This document shows, piece by piece, positions 63,606 through 64,000 of a stretch of DNA of 64,000 bases; within the stretch, counting starts at the first letter, position 1, and each line of letters starts with the position of its first letter. The position numbers and the translations under genes are program-made. Origin of the DNA: Cristatella mucedo (lineage: Eukaryota > Bryozoa > Phylactolaemata > Cristatellidae); contig WPIO01000005.1 of assembly GCA_009760855.2 (NCBI GenBank), positions 322,501-386,500 of the forward strand, given 5' to 3'. The notes below the pieces were generated by a model. It did no database searches. It was given only the letters and a program-made list of their open reading frames with translations, and was not told the origin of the DNA.

Positions 63606-64000
63606 GCACCCTTTGGTTCTTCTTTAGCTCGTTCTGAACTGGTAATGGAACACGAGGAAATCCACAGTGCTTGATGCTGTTCAGCTCAGCAATGAGCCGG
63701 GCGAGAGTGACAATGGAGCCCCTGCAGCTGATGAGGCAGCTGATGCTGATGCCTAGAAAAAAACCAGTATAGGCGAAATAGATCGAAGTCCGAGATCGAA
63801 GCCCGAGAATCTCTATTCTTGTGATTTGTATATCTAAAATAAGCAGAAAGGCTGGGGTCGTGAAGTGCCACAAGTCAGACGTCTATAAGTAGCAGACATA
63901 ACTGTGCTGCTGCCTGAACTACTCATGCAGAACAGGGTGATACTGAAGCAACAGTTAAACTGAGAATGACTGAGAATGAGAACTGAGTGCCAGTAAGCCA

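Overview
The window is metazoan nuclear DNA. The evidence is spliced coding exons with GT..AG borders and matching phases, two tRNA-derived SINE families, L2/CR1-type LINE fragments and many long microsatellites. An invertebrate bilaterian is the likeliest source, and an arthropod is plausible, but nothing here fixes the taxon. No prokaryotic feature, CRISPR array, rRNA or functional tRNA gene was found.

One protein-coding gene can be supported. It lies on the + strand, starts at the ATG at 34983, and runs through 11 phase-consistent coding exons to at least 50471. The predicted protein (about 765 residues so far, open at the C terminus) is a corin-like type II membrane protein. It has a long low-complexity cytoplasmic tail, one transmembrane helix, a SEA domain with a G-SVIV self-cleavage-type site, a Frizzled domain with all 10 cysteines, and three LDLR class A repeats. 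In the corin family such a stalk is followed by an SRCR and a trypsin-like domain. Neither was found here, so the gene probably continues past the right edge. The exon that encodes the membrane helix has been tandemly duplicated in the following intron. The second copy (37610-37725) keeps its donor site and phase, and it could start a short-tailed isoform.

Regions: 1-33 kb is gene-poor and repeat-rich. It holds SINEs, LINE fragments, a 1.4 kb terminal-inverted-repeat element (12958-14379), long GA, TA, TG and CT arrays, and CpG-rich blocks at about 14.8-17.3, 20.4-21.3, 24.6-26.3 and 29.5-30.0 kb. 33-36.2 kb is a CpG-rich block around the first coding exon, interrupted by a TA/GA/CAGA array. 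35-50.5 kb is the gene, with LINE copies in its introns. 50.5-64 kb has no exon I can defend and holds more LINE and SINE copies.

The mobile elements fall into groups that I name for this window only. LINE A is an L2/CR1-like element with an (ATT)n tail. LINE B is a related element with an ACATT-type tail. S1 is a tRNA-derived SINE whose 3' end matches that of LINE A, including a stem-loop. S2 is a second tRNA-derived SINE with a different tail. LINE A probably mobilised S1. Several perfect GC-rich inverted repeats, and a microsatellite palindrome at 21476-21655, are not explained by these families.
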